NCBI GenBank assembly: GCA_022822905.1
Contig: JAJDYE010000019.1
Location: forward strand, 1 to 41,369
Length of the DNA stretch: 41,369 nt
Source: Acidimicrobiia bacterium
GTDB taxonomy: Bacteria > Actinomycetota > Acidimicrobiia > Acidimicrobiales > Bin134
Direction of reading: 5' to 3'
Part shown: in pieces, positions 23,134-33,270 of the stretch
Position numbering within the stretch: position 1 is the stretch's first letter
Layout of the letters: each line of letters begins with the position of its first letter
Program-made: the position numbers and the translations under genes
The notes under the pieces: model-generated
What the model was told of the DNA's origin: nothing
Databases searched by the model: none
What the model saw: only the letters and a program-made list of their open reading frames with translations

Positions 23134-25593
23134 TCAGCCACGCAGTGGAATGCGCAGCACCCAACCCACCTCGATGCTGTCGGCGTCGGTGAAGCGCCTC
23201 CCGTCTGCCTGGCGGCGACCCATATTGGCTGCCTCAATCCGGCTCCAGTAGCCAGCATCGCCATATGCCTTCAGCGAAACGGCACCGAGGCTGTCCCCAG
23301 ACTCCACTGTGTAGGACACATAAGGCGCAGATGAGGCGCTGCTAGCGCCAGCCACAAGCACGGTGGCGGGTATATCCAAAACCCAGCCATATCTGATCGA
23401 GTCTGAGCTGGTGAAGGTGTAACCGTCGTTTTGGACTCGGCCGCGGTTGGCCTCGAATATCCGCTCCCAAGCCGCCGCGTCGCCGTAGGCCAGTTGGGCG
23501 ATGGATTCCAGCGTGTCGCCGGGCTTGACCGCATAGGTGAGGAAGTGCTGCGCCTGGTCAGTTCCGGCCCCTGCTTGCTGGTCGGCACCTGCGCTTTCGG
23601 AGCTATCACTTTGGGTGCCTTCGTTGTCGGTGTCATCGCTTGAGTCGGAGGCTTGCACCAGAGCACGCGGATCATCGGAAACTGAATCGGGGTTTGACTG
23701 TTGATCGCCGGATGAGTCCGACTCGGTGCCGTCCGATCCGGAGCCTCTAAGGGTGATGCTCGCCTCGCCGTTGGGTTCGACTTCTAGAGCCAGCGATTTC
23801 ACGAAGCTGCGATCACTGACTGTCACAGCGAGCGGGATGTCTGTGCCCACTGTGCCAAGGTGCAACGAGACCACCCGCACCCGCACTTCGCCCCCGGGTG
23901 TCGGCAAGTCGATTGCGAGGCTCTGGGGGTCGCCGCCCAATGACATCCAGGCTTCGGCATCGGGGCGCCAATAGTCCATCTGGTAATCGGCGCCGAGGCT
24001 GGCATCGCCTGCAACATCGAGGAGTGCTCGCACGTTCAGCCGCATGGGGTGTGTGTAGGAAACGGTGAACTCGGCTGCCTCGCCTTCCAGAATGGTCTGG
24101 GCAGCTTCTTGGGCAATCGTCACTTCCACCGACGGAAACGCAAAGGAGACAGGCGCGTAATAGGAAGATGACGGCGCTGAAATCTGCGGATATTGCGTTC
24201 CGAGGTTGGTGCCCAGATTCGTATCAGAATCGGTGCTCTCTTTATTTCCTGTGTCGGGTTTGGGCGGCGGCGGGTCGTCGTCATCGACGATGGTGATCGT
24301 GGTGGAGCTCGGCGTGCCCAGGTCATAGGCCGCCCCGTCGACCAGCGTCAGCACAATCGTCTCGGCGTCGTCGTCAACAGCGTCGTCGGTGACCGACACC
24401 GCGATGGCCGCCGACGACGAACCCTGCACGAACGCCACCGAGCCGCTCAAGCTCGAATAATCCGACCCCGCAACCGCGCTGCCCCCAACCTGATAAGACA
24501 CCACAAGACCACCCGACGGCGCCGCCGCCGACAAAACCAGCCCAACGCTCACACTCCGAGAACCCGACCCCTCACCACCCGAATAAACAGAAGACCCAAA
24601 CGACACATCAGGCACCACAACAGGCGGATCGTCGTCATCGACGATCGTCACCGTCGCCGAGCCCTTCGTGGCAGACACCGTGTAGCCCGTGCCGCCGTCC
24701 ACAACAGCCGTCACCGAGCCATCCGCCTCATCGGTGCTGTCACCAGCGGTTGACACCGTCAGCGTCCCGCTGCCCGAAGTGGGCACCGTCACCTGGCGCG
24801 ACCCGGTGGACACGCCGTAATCACCGCTCTGGGAGACCGTCACATCCACCGTCAAAGCGCTCGACGGTGCCGGATCGGCAGTCACGGTAAACACAGCATC
24901 CCCGCCCTCAATGACCCCGCCGCCCGCCGCAATGCTCACCACCGGCGGCGGCTTGGGGTCGCTGCTCTTGAGGGACTTGTCTCGAACGTCGGTACTAGCA
25001 CGGCTTGGGCTGCCCTTCGTGTAGCCGCCCGAGTCGCCCGCCGGCGCAATGACCACCAATACCTCACCCATGGTGGTGCCTAGCTGTAGGCCGTTACAGA
25101 CGTCGCGCAGCTCATTGAACTGGTCAGCGGTCAGACCCGACCAGAGTCCAGAAGCCGGCTTCTCGCTGGGCACACCCGGGAACTCCTCACCCGGACGTTG
25201 GCAGGGGACCTGCTTGGGAAGACCATTCTGGCCAGCGCCTTGGACATTGAAGGTGTACACCAGCTCCTGGGTGGGAATGGAAATGGTCCGAGTCGTCTGG
25301 TTGGGCTGGAAGGTGACGGACTTGTGGCCCTGCCGGCTGTTGCCCACGGCATCGTACCGGTCGTCGACGATGTACTTGACCTGGGTTTGCTTGGTTGGCG
25401 CCGGATTCATGTGAATCGTGAACGTGGCTGTCTCGCTCTCGTAGACGCGCTCAGCGTTGGCGGTGACCGTTACCACAGGCACCGTCTTGGCCACCGCGGC
25501 GTTGGCCACCACGGCACCTGCCGCCGTTGCCATGAGAGCGACCAGGGCCGCAGTCGCTGTTCCGCGCCTAACTGTTAGCCTGGAGCAAGTCAT
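23134..25593 (-). CDS. secreted Calx-beta / LysM surface protein
   Basis: An 819-residue exported protein. Residues 1-35 are a signal peptide (LVALMATAAGAVVANAAVA). Two Calx-beta-type domains lie at ~217-320 and ~328-440, each ending in TIVDDDDPP, an acidic loop expected to bind calcium. A third beta-rich domain at ~490-615 follows, then a Ser/Asp-rich linker (~618-680), then two LysM domains at ~686-742 (YAVKPGDTLESIAQLAYGDA) and ~759-817 (YTVESGDSLGAVSLKAYGDA). LysM binds peptidoglycan or chitin sugars, so the protein is probably anchored to the wall with the Calx-beta modules displayed; this order is inferred. It sits between pyrF and mihF, which are normally adjacent. Segment 24400-24650 has unusual G/T-rich codons. 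Confidence 0.8.
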   Translation of the reverse strand: MTCSRLTVRRGTATAALVALMATAAGAVVANAAVAKTVPVVTVTANAERVYESETATFTIHMNPAPTKQTQVKYIVDDRYDAVGNSRQGHKSVTFQPNQTTRTISIPTQELVYTFNVQGAGQNGLPKQVPCQRPGEEFPGVPSEKPASGLWSGLTADQFNELRDVCNGLQLGTTMGEVLVVIAPAGDSGGYTKGSPSRASTDVRDKSLKSSDPKPPPVVSIAAGGGVIEGGDAVFTVTADPAPSSALTVDVTVSQSGDYGVSTGSRQVTVPTSGSGTLTVSTAGDSTDEADGSVTAVVDGGTGYTVSATKGSATVTIVDDDDPPVVVPDVSFGSSVYSGGEGSGSRSVSVGLVLSAAAPSGGLVVSYQVGGSAVAGSDYSSLSGSVAFVQGSSSAAIAVSVTDDAVDDDAETIVLTLVDGAAYDLGTPSSTTITIVDDDDPPPPKPDTGNKESTDSDTNLGTNLGTQYPQISAPSSSYYAPVSFAFPSVEVTIAQEAAQTILEGEAAEFTVSYTHPMRLNVRALLDVAGDASLGADYQMDYWRPDAEAWMSLGGDPQSLAIDLPTPGGEVRVRVVSLHLGTVGTDIPLAVTVSDRSFVKSLALEVEPNGEASITLRGSGSDGTESDSSGDQQSNPDSVSDDPRALVQASDSSDDTDNEGTQSDSSESAGADQQAGAGTDQAQHFLTYAVKPGDTLESIAQLAYGDAAAWERIFEANRGRVQNDGYTFTSSDSIRYGWVLDIPATVLVAGASSASSAPYVSYTVESGDSLGAVSLKAYGDAGYWSRIEAANMGRRQADGRRFTDADSIEVGWVLRIPLRG

Positions 25594-25703
25594 TGCTGGA
25601 AACCACCTGTTGCACGATGCCTATGCCGAAGCCGGACATCAAGAAAAACCAAACAGGCCCCAGCCAGCACCAAATTGGTGAAACAGGCTCCGCCGCTTCC
25701 CCA

Positions 25704-25732
25704 AAATTAGTGTACCGAACCGAAAAACGCAA
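25704..25732 (-). promoter_or_regulatory. candidate promoter for the Calx-beta/LysM gene
   Basis: TTGCGT (25732-25727) and TAATTT (25709-25704) on the minus strand, separated by 17 bases, form a sigma70-like pair directly behind the pyrF stop. TACACT inside the spacer is an alternative -10. About 110 bases of leader would separate it from the ATG at 25593, which has an AGGTGG Shine-Dalgarno. No terminator for the pyr operon is seen in the gap. Confidence 0.4.
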
Positions 25733-26467
25733 TCAGGCGGTACCGATGCTGGTAGCCAGCGCCCGAGCCCGGGCGACCATGTCCGCCAACGCGCCAACCG
25801 CGTGCTCTGAGTCGGCGGTCATCCCTTGGATCGGTGAGGTCACGGTCCGGCCGATCACCAAAATGGAAGCGCCCGCGGCGATGGCCGCCTCGGGGGTGGC
25901 CACCGAGGCCTGATCGTCATGGCTCGAGTCGGGGCGCCGGATACCGGGCACCACGCACTTCAGTTCCGGCGCGACTTTTTTGACCACCCCGATATCGGCG
26001 GCTGAGCAGATGACACCGCCGCAGCCAGCTTCGCTGGCTAGCGCCACCCGCTCTTCGAGCACATCTCGGGATCGGTCAGCATCGCTGGTCAGAATGGTCA
26101 CCCCCAGAACCTGGGCGGTTCCGTTGCCGCCCTCAGCCAAGCCCTCCACTCCGGCCCGTAGCATGTCGGCCCCGCCTACCGTGTGGACGGTCAGCCAGCG
26201 GACCCCGGTTCGACCCAGCTTGGCCGCGGCCCGGCCCACTGTGTTGGGGATGTCATGCAGCTTGAGATCGGCGAACACCTCATAGCCTCGATCTATCGCG
26301 GCGGTGATCGCGGCGGGACCAGCGGTGGAGAACAGCTCGAATCCAACTTTGGCCACACCCATCCAGGGGTGAACGGCATCGGCCATCAAACAGGCCATAT
26401 TCAGATCATCCACGTCCAACGCGATGGCCAGGCGGGGATCGCGCGTGGTCCGAACCGTCTCATTCAT
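25733..26467 (-). CDS. pyrF: orotidine 5'-phosphate decarboxylase
   Basis: Decarboxylates OMP to UMP, the last step of UMP synthesis. The catalytic Lys-Asp tetrad is in YEVFADLKLHDIPNTVGRA. Other conserved segments are RLAIALDVDD, MGVAKVGFELF and VVPGIRRPD. This is the shorter bacterial type (about 244 residues), not the long form with DLKRGD found in Mycobacterium. The ATG at 26467 is preceded by GGAG at good spacing and overlaps the pyrD stop by eight bases; a TTG 12 bases further up is less likely. Last gene of the pyr operon. Confidence 0.95.
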   Translation of the reverse strand: MNETVRTTRDPRLAIALDVDDLNMACLMADAVHPWMGVAKVGFELFSTAGPAAITAAIDRGYEVFADLKLHDIPNTVGRAAAKLGRTGVRWLTVHTVGGADMLRAGVEGLAEGGNGTAQVLGVTILTSDADRSRDVLEERVALASEAGCGGVICSAADIGVVKKVAPELKCVVPGIRRPDSSHDDQASVATPEAAIAAGASILVIGRTVTSPIQGMTADSEHAVGALADMVARARALATSIGTA

Positions 26468-27401
26468 GGGCTGCTCCAATCAGCTCGTCCATTTGATTCA
26501 CGCCGTGGGAGGCGCACCAGCGGGCCAGCTCCCGCAGGACTGTGGCCGGAGCCCGGGGATCGGCGAACGTGGCGGTGCCCACCTGCACGGCGCAGGCCCC
26601 GGCCATCATCATCTCCACCGCGTCGGCACCCGAGGCGATGCCTCCCACCCCGACAATGGGCACCTCGGGCAGGGCGGCGTACACGTCGAAGACTGATCTC
26701 ACCGCCACCGGGCCGATGGCCCGGCCCGATACCCCTCCCCCGCCACCACCCAGCAGGGGCTTGCAGCTTTCGACATCGATAACCATGCCCAGAAGAGTGT
26801 TGATGAGGGTGAGCGCCGAGGCACCGCCTTCCACCGCAGCGCCAGCAATCTCCACCAGATCGCCGGTGGCACTGAGCTTGGCCCATCGGGGAAGACCGCA
26901 AGAGGCAGTGGCGGCCAAAGCGGCATTGGTCATGGCCGCCGAGTGGGAGAACATGCGGCCCCGATCCTCCAGGTTGGGACAGGAGACGTTGACCTCCACG
27001 GCCACCACTGCCTCCATCTCCGGGCTGCTGGCCGCTGCCAGCAGGTCGGCGGCGGCCGAATAGTCGTCCAGAGTGCGCCCCCAGATCGACGCCACCACCC
27101 GAGCGCCGCAGTCGGCCAGCACCGGCAGTTCCTCGGCCAGCCATCGGGGCAGGCCGGGTCCTTGCAGACCCACGCTGTTGATCATCCCCGCAGGGACGGG
27201 GTGGACCCGGGGGGGCGGATTGCCGGGCCACTCGTAGGGGGCCAGCGACTTGACCACCACTGCTCCCAGCTCCGAGTAGTCCAGGTAGCGGACCAACTCG
27301 GTGCCGTGGCCCACCGTGCCCGAGGCGGTCATCACCGGGTTGGGCAACCGAACCAAGCCGATGGTTGTTTCCAGCTTCGGCCCTTGGCTGCCCCGTGTCA
27401 T
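26460..27401 (-). CDS. pyrD: dihydroorotate dehydrogenase, class 1B (PyrD catalytic subunit)
   Basis: Oxidises dihydroorotate to orotate. The FMN barrel motifs TASGTVGHGTEL, PAGMINSVGLQGPG, EVNVSCPN (Cys as catalytic base), ALTLINTLLGM and VGVGGIASGADAVEMMMAGA identify class 1, and MINSVGLQGPG is of the 1B kind. Class 1B enzymes normally act with PyrK, an FAD/[2Fe-2S] subunit that passes electrons to NAD+. In many operons pyrK lies between carB and pyrD; here that gap is only 61 bases and contains nothing like it. Length 313 is normal. The electron acceptor is therefore unclear. Confidence 0.93.
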   Translation of the reverse strand: MTRGSQGPKLETTIGLVRLPNPVMTASGTVGHGTELVRYLDYSELGAVVVKSLAPYEWPGNPPPRVHPVPAGMINSVGLQGPGLPRWLAEELPVLADCGARVVASIWGRTLDDYSAAADLLAAASSPEMEAVVAVEVNVSCPNLEDRGRMFSHSAAMTNAALAATASCGLPRWAKLSATGDLVEIAGAAVEGGASALTLINTLLGMVIDVESCKPLLGGGGGGVSGRAIGPVAVRSVFDVYAALPEVPIVGVGGIASGADAVEMMMAGACAVQVGTATFADPRAPATVLRELARWCASHGVNQMDELIGAAHE

Positions 27402-27462
27402 GGGCTCACCGGCTCCTGATCATCGCGGGCCATCAGCTCTGGCCTGTGGAAACCACGCCTGC

Positions 27463-30400
27463 TCATAGCTCCAGGGCCAGCTGATCGCTGGTCACCCCGC
27501 GGTGATATTCCTGAAGGGTCCGAACCCGCAGTTGGTGGCGGGCCCAGTCGACCATGCCGTCGGCGGCCGCCAACCCGGCCGAAGCGGTGGTCAAAAGGGG
27601 CACCCGGTTGCGGCTGGCCGCCCGGCGGATGTGATCGCCATCGGCCCGCGATCCGCGGCCCCTCGGGGTGTTGACCACCAACTGCACCCGCCCGTCGTCG
27701 ATCAGCTCCACCACGTTGGTGCCCACCTCGCCGACCTTGGCCACCACCTCGGCCACCGGCACACCGGCTTCGGACAGCGCGGCCGCGGTGCCTGAAGTAG
27801 CCGCAATGTCCAGGCCAAGGCCGGTGAAGCCTCGGGCCATCTCCACCCCGGCGGCTTTGTCCCGGTCGGCCAACGACATCAACACGGTGCCGTTGGCGGG
27901 CAGCGGGGCGCCGGCGGCGATCTGGCTCTTGGCGAAGGCCAATCCCGGACGCAGGTCGATGCCCATCACCTCGCCGGTGGACTTCATCTCCGGGCCAAGG
28001 ATGGCGTCGGCCTCGGGGAACTTGTTGAACGGGAGCACGGCCTCCTTGACCGATATGTGGTCGCCGTTGGCCCGGTTTCCCAACAGCCCCTCCTGTCGTA
28101 GATCGGCCAGGCTGGAACCCATCATGACCCGGGTGGCCACTTTCACCAAGGGCACGCCGGTGGCCTTGGCCACAAACGGCACCGTGCGCGATGCCCGGGG
28201 ATTGGCCTCCAATACGAACACCTGGTCGGCCGCCCCGATGCCGAATTGCTTGACCGCGAACTGCACGTTGATCAACCCGACCACATCCAGCGCGCTGGCA
28301 ATGTCCTTCACGTGGCGCTCCAACAGGGCCACGGTGGCCTCGGAGAGGTGGACCGGCGGCAGCATGCACGCGCTGTCGCCGGAATGGACTCCGGCCTCCT
28401 CCACGTGCTCCATCACTCCGCCGATGAGCACCTCTCCGTACATGTCCCGGATGGCGTCCACGTCCACTTCGGTGGCGTCTTCCAAGAAGCGGTCGATCAG
28501 CACCGGCCGTTCAGCCGACAGCCCTCCCTCCCGGCCCAATGAGCCGGAGGCGGCCATCTCGGCCATGGCTTCTCGGAGATCCTCGTCGGTATAGACGATC
28601 ACCATGGCCCGGCCCCCCAACACATAGGAGGGCCGCACCAGCACGGGGTAGCCGATGCGATCGGCCACCGCTAGGGCCTCGTCGGCGGTGGCTGCGGTGC
28701 CTCCCGCCGGCTGGGGGATGTCGAGGCGGGCGCACAGGGCATTCCAGCGCTCCCGGTCCTCGGCCAGGTCGATGCTCTCGGGGCTCGTGCCCACCACCAG
28801 TCCTTTGGGAAGCATGCCGGCCAGCTTCAGCGGGGTCTGGCCCCCAAGCGAGACGACAATTCCGGCAATGCCGGGGCCACCCGCGATCTGCGAAGACCGG
28901 AGCTCGACGTCAATTACGTTGAGGACGTCCTCTTCGGTGAGGGGCTCGAAATACAGGCGATCGCTGGTGTCGTAGTCGGTGGACACCGTCTCCGGGTTGC
29001 AGTTGACCATGATGGTCTCATAGCCGGCCTCCGAGAGCGCGAAGCAGGCGTGGACGCAGCAGTAGTCGAACTCGATCCCCTGGCCGATCCGGTTCGGACC
29101 CGACCCCAGAATGATCACCTTGGCCCGATCGGAGGGGGCCACCTCGCCCACGTCCTCATAGGTGGAGTAGTGGTACGGGGTTTCGGCTTCGAACTCGGCC
29201 GAGCAGGTGTCCACCGTTTTGAACGTCGCCTCCACGCCAGCGGCGATGCGGGCCTTTCGAACCTCGGCCGCGGGGACATCCCAGAGATAGCCGAGCTGCT
29301 CATCGGAGAAGCCGAACTGCTTGGCCCGCTTCCACGCCCGGGGGGTCATGGCGTCGAAGTCGCACTCGGCCAGCGCGGCCCGCTCCTCGGTGATCTGGAG
29401 GATCTGGTCGCAGAACCACGGGTCAACCTTGGTGGCCTCGAACAGCTCTGCCACTGTGAGCCCCCGCCGCAGCAGGGCCTCGAGTTGGAAGATCCTCTCT
29501 GGGGTGGGCACTGCGGCAGCGGCCAGAAGCTCCTCGTCGCTGAGGGAGTTGTAGGCGGCCTCGGCCGGGTCGGCGTTGAGCCCGTGGCGGCCCAACTCCA
29601 GCGATCGCAGCCCCTTTTGCAGCGACTCGGTGAAGGTGCGGGCGATGGACATGACCTCCCCCACCGACTGCATCTGGGTGTTGAGCACCCCTGACACCCC
29701 GGAGAACTTCTCGAACGCCCACCGGGGCACCTTGGTCACCACGTAGTCGATAACCGGCTCGAAGCAGGCCGGCGTCTTCTCGGTTATGTCGTTGGGAATC
29801 TCGTCGAGGGTGTAGCCCACTGCCAGGCGGGCGGCGATCTTGGCGATGGGAAACCCGGTGGCCTTGGAGGCCAGCGCCGATGAGCGCGACACCCTCGGGT
29901 TCATCTCGATGATCACGAACTCGCCGTTTTCGGGGTTGACCGCGAACTGGATGTTGGAGCCCCCGGTTTCCACCCCGACCCTGCGGATGCAGGCGAAGGC
30001 GGCGTCCCGCAGCGCCTGATACTCCACATCGGACAGGGTTTGGGCCGGCGCCACGGTGATGGAGTCGCCGGTGTGGACCCCCATGGGATCGAGGTTCTCG
30101 ATGGTACACACCACCACGCAGTTGTCGGCCCGGTCGCGCATCACCTCCAGCTCGTACTCCTTCCATCCGGCGATCGACTGCTCGATGAGTATCTCGCTGA
30201 TGGGGCTGGCCGCCAGGCCGTGGGCGGCCATGTCCCGTCCCTGTTCGGGAGTGTGGGCGATGCCGGTGCCGGTGCCGCCCAGGATGTAGGCCGGTCGGAT
30301 GATCACGGGAAGCCCGATGCGCTCCATGACCTCCACCGCCTCGTCCAGGGTGTGGGCGGTGGCCGAAGGGGGCACGGGCAATCCGATGTCGATCATGGCC

Positions 30401-30801
30401 TGGCGGAACTTGGCCCGGTCCTCAGCGGTGGAGATGGCGGTCTGATCGGCGCCGATCACCTCCACCCCGTACTTGTCCACCACCCCCGACTCGATGAGCT
30501 CCATGGCCAGGTTGAGCGCGGTCTGCCCTCCCAGGGTGGGCAGCAGCACGTCGGGCTGCTCCCGCTGGATGATGCCGGTGAGCACCTCGAGGCTGAGAGG
30601 CTCCACGTAGGTGGCGTCGGCGAACTCGGGATCGGTCATGATGGTGGCCGGATTGGAGTTGGCCAGGATTACCCGATACCCCTCGTCGCGCAGCACCCGG
30701 CAGGCCTGGGTGCCGGAGTAGTCGAACTCGCAGGCCTGGCCGATCACGATAGGACCCGACCCGATCAAAAGAATCGACTCGATGTCGGTTCTTTTAGGCA
30801 T
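27463..30801 (-). CDS. carB: carbamoyl-phosphate synthase large subunit
   Basis: Uses two ATP, bicarbonate and ammonia from CarA to make carbamoyl phosphate. Length 1112, starting at ATG 30801 ([20 protein letters not shown]). Two homologous ATP-grasp halves are seen: [17 protein letters not shown] with [20 protein letters not shown], and [18 protein letters not shown] with [20 protein letters not shown]. The C-terminal ~150 residues are the allosteric MGS-like domain ([20 protein letters not shown]) that senses UMP or ornithine in other bacteria. It overlaps the last eight bases of carA. The much longer in-frame extension upstream overlaps carA and is not used. Confidence 0.96.
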   Translation of the reverse strand: MPKRTDIESILLIGSGPIVIGQACEFDYSGTQACRVLRDEGYRVILANSNPATIMTDPEFADATYVEPLSLEVLTGIIQREQPDVLLPTLGGQTALNLAMELIESGVVDKYGVEVIGADQTAISTAEDRAKFRQAMIDIGLPVPPSATAHTLDEAVEVMERIGLPVIIRPAYILGGTGTGIAHTPEQGRDMAAHGLAASPISEILIEQSIAGWKEYELEVMRDRADNCVVVCTIENLDPMGVHTGDSITVAPAQTLSDVEYQALRDAAFACIRRVGVETGGSNIQFAVNPENGEFVIIEMNPRVSRSSALASKATGFPIAKIAARLAVGYTLDEIPNDITEKTPACFEPVIDYVVTKVPRWAFEKFSGVSGVLNTQMQSVGEVMSIARTFTESLQKGLRSLELGRHGLNADPAEAAYNSLSDEELLAAAAVPTPERIFQLEALLRRGLTVAELFEATKVDPWFCDQILQITEERAALAECDFDAMTPRAWKRAKQFGFSDEQLGYLWDVPAAEVRKARIAAGVEATFKTVDTCSAEFEAETPYHYSTYEDVGEVAPSDRAKVIILGSGPNRIGQGIEFDYCCVHACFALSEAGYETIMVNCNPETVSTDYDTSDRLYFEPLTEEDVLNVIDVELRSSQIAGGPGIAGIVVSLGGQTPLKLAGMLPKGLVVGTSPESIDLAEDRERWNALCARLDIPQPAGGTAATADEALAVADRIGYPVLVRPSYVLGGRAMVIVYTDEDLREAMAEMAASGSLGREGGLSAERPVLIDRFLEDATEVDVDAIRDMYGEVLIGGVMEHVEEAGVHSGDSACMLPPVHLSEATVALLERHVKDIASALDVVGLINVQFAVKQFGIGAADQVFVLEANPRASRTVPFVAKATGVPLVKVATRVMMGSSLADLRQEGLLGNRANGDHISVKEAVLPFNKFPEADAILGPEMKSTGEVMGIDLRPGLAFAKSQIAAGAPLPANGTVLMSLADRDKAAGVEMARGFTGLGLDIAATSGTAAALSEAGVPVAEVVAKVGEVGTNVVELIDDGRVQLVVNTPRGRGSRADGDHIRRAASRNRVPLLTTASAGLAAADGMVDWARHQLRVRTLQEYHRGVTSDQLALEL

Positions 30802-31942
30802 GGGTCGCCCCCCCGAGCAGCTGGCCCTGGGCTGGGCCTGGCTCAGTTGTGTGGAGGCCGTCCATGAGCTCGTCGAACTGGGCGAACAGATAGCGGGAGT
30901 CGTGGGGGCCGGGGCCGGATTCAGGGTGGTACTGCACGCTGAACGCGGGCAGATCGCGGCAGCGCAGGCCCTCCACGGTGTGGTCGTTGAGGTTGATGTG
31001 GGTGATGTCGGCACCGGGTATGGAGCTGTCAGCCACGCAGAAGTTGTGGTTCTGGCTGGTGATCTCCACCGCGCCGGTGGCCAGGTTTCGCACCGGGTGG
31101 TTGCCGCCGTGGTGGCCGAAGGGCAGTTTGTAGGTCTCGCCGCCCAGCGCCGCGGCCAGAAGCTGGTGACCTAGGCAGATTCCGAAGATCGGCACCTCGC
31201 CCAGCAGTCCTGAGATAGTTCCCACCGCGCCCGCTACCGCCTCCGGATCGCCGGGTCCGTTCGATAAGAACACCCCGTCGGGCTGTCGGGCCAAGATGTC
31301 GGCCGCGGACGTGCTGGCGGGCACCACCTCCACGTGGGCGATGGTCCGCAGGTGGCGGACGATGGTGGCCTTAAGCCCAAAATCCAGGGCCACCACACGA
31401 TGCGGAGGCTTTCCGCCGTCCCTGGTGCTGGTGAAGTGCTCGGACTCCGAGCGGGTGACGGTGGCCACCAAGTCGATTCCGTCGGTGCCAGGCTCGGCTG
31501 CGGCGGCGGCCCGCAGGTCGGACTCTGAGGCGGTGCCGAAGGCACCGGGCATGGCACCGGCGTCGCGGATGTGGGTGGTGAGCCGCCGGGTGTCCACCCC
31601 GGCGAGGCCGGCGATGCCCTGGTTGACCAAGAACGCCTCCAAGTCGCCGGTCGAGCGCCAGTTGGAGCGGCGGCGGGCCATGTCCCGCACGATCACGCCC
31701 CGGCAGAAGGGTCGGCGGCTCTCGTGATCGGCCGGCGCGACGCCGTAGTTGCCGATGTGGGGGTAGGTGAAGGTGATGATCTGCCCGGCGTAGGACGGAT
31801 CGGTGATCACCTCTTGATAGCCGGTCAGCACCGTGTTGAACACCACCTCTCCAGAGGTGATCCCGCTGGGCGAGTCGGCGCCTATGGCCTCACCTTCGAA
31901 CACCTCGCCGTCGCTGAGCACCAGCGCCGCGGGGCGGATCAT
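30794..31942 (-). CDS. carA: carbamoyl-phosphate synthase small (glutaminase) subunit
   Basis: Hydrolyses glutamine and channels ammonia to CarB. The class I amidotransferase triad is visible: [16 protein letters not shown] (nucleophile Cys) and [11 protein letters not shown] (His-x-Glu). The N-terminal CPSase domain has [20 protein letters not shown] and [14 protein letters not shown]. Start chosen at ATG 31942 ([12 protein letters not shown]), with GGAGG seven bases upstream; an earlier in-frame candidate at 32026 overlaps pyrC and is rejected. Length 382. Confidence 0.95.
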   Translation of the reverse strand: MIRPAALVLSDGEVFEGEAIGADSPSGITSGEVVFNTVLTGYQEVITDPSYAGQIITFTYPHIGNYGVAPADHESRRPFCRGVIVRDMARRRSNWRSTGDLEAFLVNQGIAGLAGVDTRRLTTHIRDAGAMPGAFGTASESDLRAAAAAEPGTDGIDLVATVTRSESEHFTSTRDGGKPPHRVVALDFGLKATIVRHLRTIAHVEVVPASTSAADILARQPDGVFLSNGPGDPEAVAGAVGTISGLLGEVPIFGICLGHQLLAAALGGETYKLPFGHHGGNHPVRNLATGAVEITSQNHNFCVADSSIPGADITHINLNDHTVEGLRCRDLPAFSVQYHPESGPGPHDSRYLFAQFDELMDGLHTTEPGPAQGQLLGGATHA

Positions 31943-31979
31943 GGCGTGGCCTCCAAAGCCGATGCCCGCACCAGCCGGG

Positions 31980-33251
31980 TCATGGCCGCATCTCCTGGTC
32001 GACGAGCACCGGGCGACCGCCGACAATGGTGTGGCGAACCCGGCCGCGCACTTGGCGTCCGGCGTAAGGGGTGTTGCGGGAGCGGCTAGCCAGGGCGTCG
32101 GGATCGACAGTCCATGTCTCGTTGGGGTCGAATACGCACAGGTTGGCCGGCCCGTCGGGCGCGATCGGCGCCCCGTGTACTCCCTTCAGACCGGCGATGG
32201 CTGCGGGTTGCCAGGTGAGCAGCCCCACCACCTCGGCCAAGGGCAAGTTGAGCTCGGTGAGTGCCAGAGCCAAGGCAGTCTCCAAACCGAGCATTCCCGG
32301 TGGCGCCTGGTCGAAGGGCATCTCCTTGGTATCAGGAGAATGGGGGGCGTGGTCAGTGGCGATGGCATCGACGGCCCCGTCGGCCAGACCCTCGCGCACC
32401 GCGTCTCGATCATCCGCCGGGCGCAAGGGCGGGTTGACCTTGAACACCGGGTCGTAGGAGGCGCAAGCCTCGTCGGTGAGGGTGAAATGGTGGGTGGCGG
32501 CCTCGGCGGTCACCTCCAGCCCGGCCTCACGGGCGGCCCGCACCATGGCGATGGAGCCCCGGGTGGACAGGTGTTGGAAGTGGATGGGGGCGCCGGTGAA
32601 GCGGCTGAGGGCGATGTCGCGCATGACCATGAGCTCCTCGGCCTCGGCAGGCACACCGGGAATGCCCAGGCGGCTGGACCACTCCCCCTCGTGCATGTGG
32701 CCCCCCGCGGCCAGAGAGTCAACCTCGCAGTGCTGGGCCAGCACCACTCCCAGCCCCGCGGCGTATTCCATGGCCCGGCGCATGAGCCCGGCCTCTTGGA
32801 CCCCGTTGCCGTCGTCGGTAAACAGCCGTACCCCCAGCGCGGCCATCTCGGCCATGGGGGCCAGTTGCTCGCCTTTGCGGCCAACGGTGATGGTACCTGA
32901 GGTGTACACATCGCACGGGGCCAGGCGCCCCAGCGCCAGCACTTCCTGGACCACGGCGGCGCAGTCGATGGGCGGGTTGGTGTTGGGCATGGCCACCACC
33001 GCGCTGTACCCGCCCCGGACCGCGGCCCAGCTCCCGGTCTCAATGGTCTCGGCCTCCTCGGCGCCGGGCTGGCGCAGGTGGGCGTGGATATCCACGAAGC
33101 CGGGGGCGACTACGCAGCCCGAAGCGTCCAAGACCTCATCGCCAGACAGATCGGGACCGACCGCGACAACCCGCCCGTCTTCCACCACCACATCGCCATT
33201 GCGCTCCCCGGTCTGGTCGATGACCAATCCGCCCTTGATCACTGTGCTCAT
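31980..33251 (-). CDS. pyrC: dihydroorotase, type I
   Basis: Cyclises carbamoyl aspartate to dihydroorotate. The metal-binding signature is VDIHAHLRQPGAEEAETIET (HxH), with the late TDHAPHS motif carrying the catalytic Asp. The 423-residue length and 'HLRQPG' wording fit type I amidohydrolase DHOases. The start is ATG 33251 (MSTVIKGG) after GAAGGAAAG, 19 bases downstream of pyrB. Plus-strand readings here are shadows. Confidence 0.95.
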   Translation of the reverse strand: MSTVIKGGLVIDQTGERNGDVVVEDGRVVAVGPDLSGDEVLDASGCVVAPGFVDIHAHLRQPGAEEAETIETGSWAAVRGGYSAVVAMPNTNPPIDCAAVVQEVLALGRLAPCDVYTSGTITVGRKGEQLAPMAEMAALGVRLFTDDGNGVQEAGLMRRAMEYAAGLGVVLAQHCEVDSLAAGGHMHEGEWSSRLGIPGVPAEAEELMVMRDIALSRFTGAPIHFQHLSTRGSIAMVRAAREAGLEVTAEAATHHFTLTDEACASYDPVFKVNPPLRPADDRDAVREGLADGAVDAIATDHAPHSPDTKEMPFDQAPPGMLGLETALALALTELNLPLAEVVGLLTWQPAAIAGLKGVHGAPIAPDGPANLCVFDPNETWTVDPDALASRSRNTPYAGRQVRGRVRHTIVGGRPVLVDQEMRP

Positions 33252-33270
33252 CGGGGCTTTCCTTCGGGGC

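Noticed and set aside
27398..28369. Long minus-strand open frame (323 codons), considered as a missing pyrK
   Set aside because: It lies inside carB in another frame, is Gly/Arg-rich low-complexity sequence and has no FAD or 2Fe-2S motif.
30802..31014. N-terminal extension of carB
   Set aside because: It overlaps carA, reads as low-complexity Pro/Ser/Thr sequence, and the conserved CarB start MPKRTDIES is at 30801.
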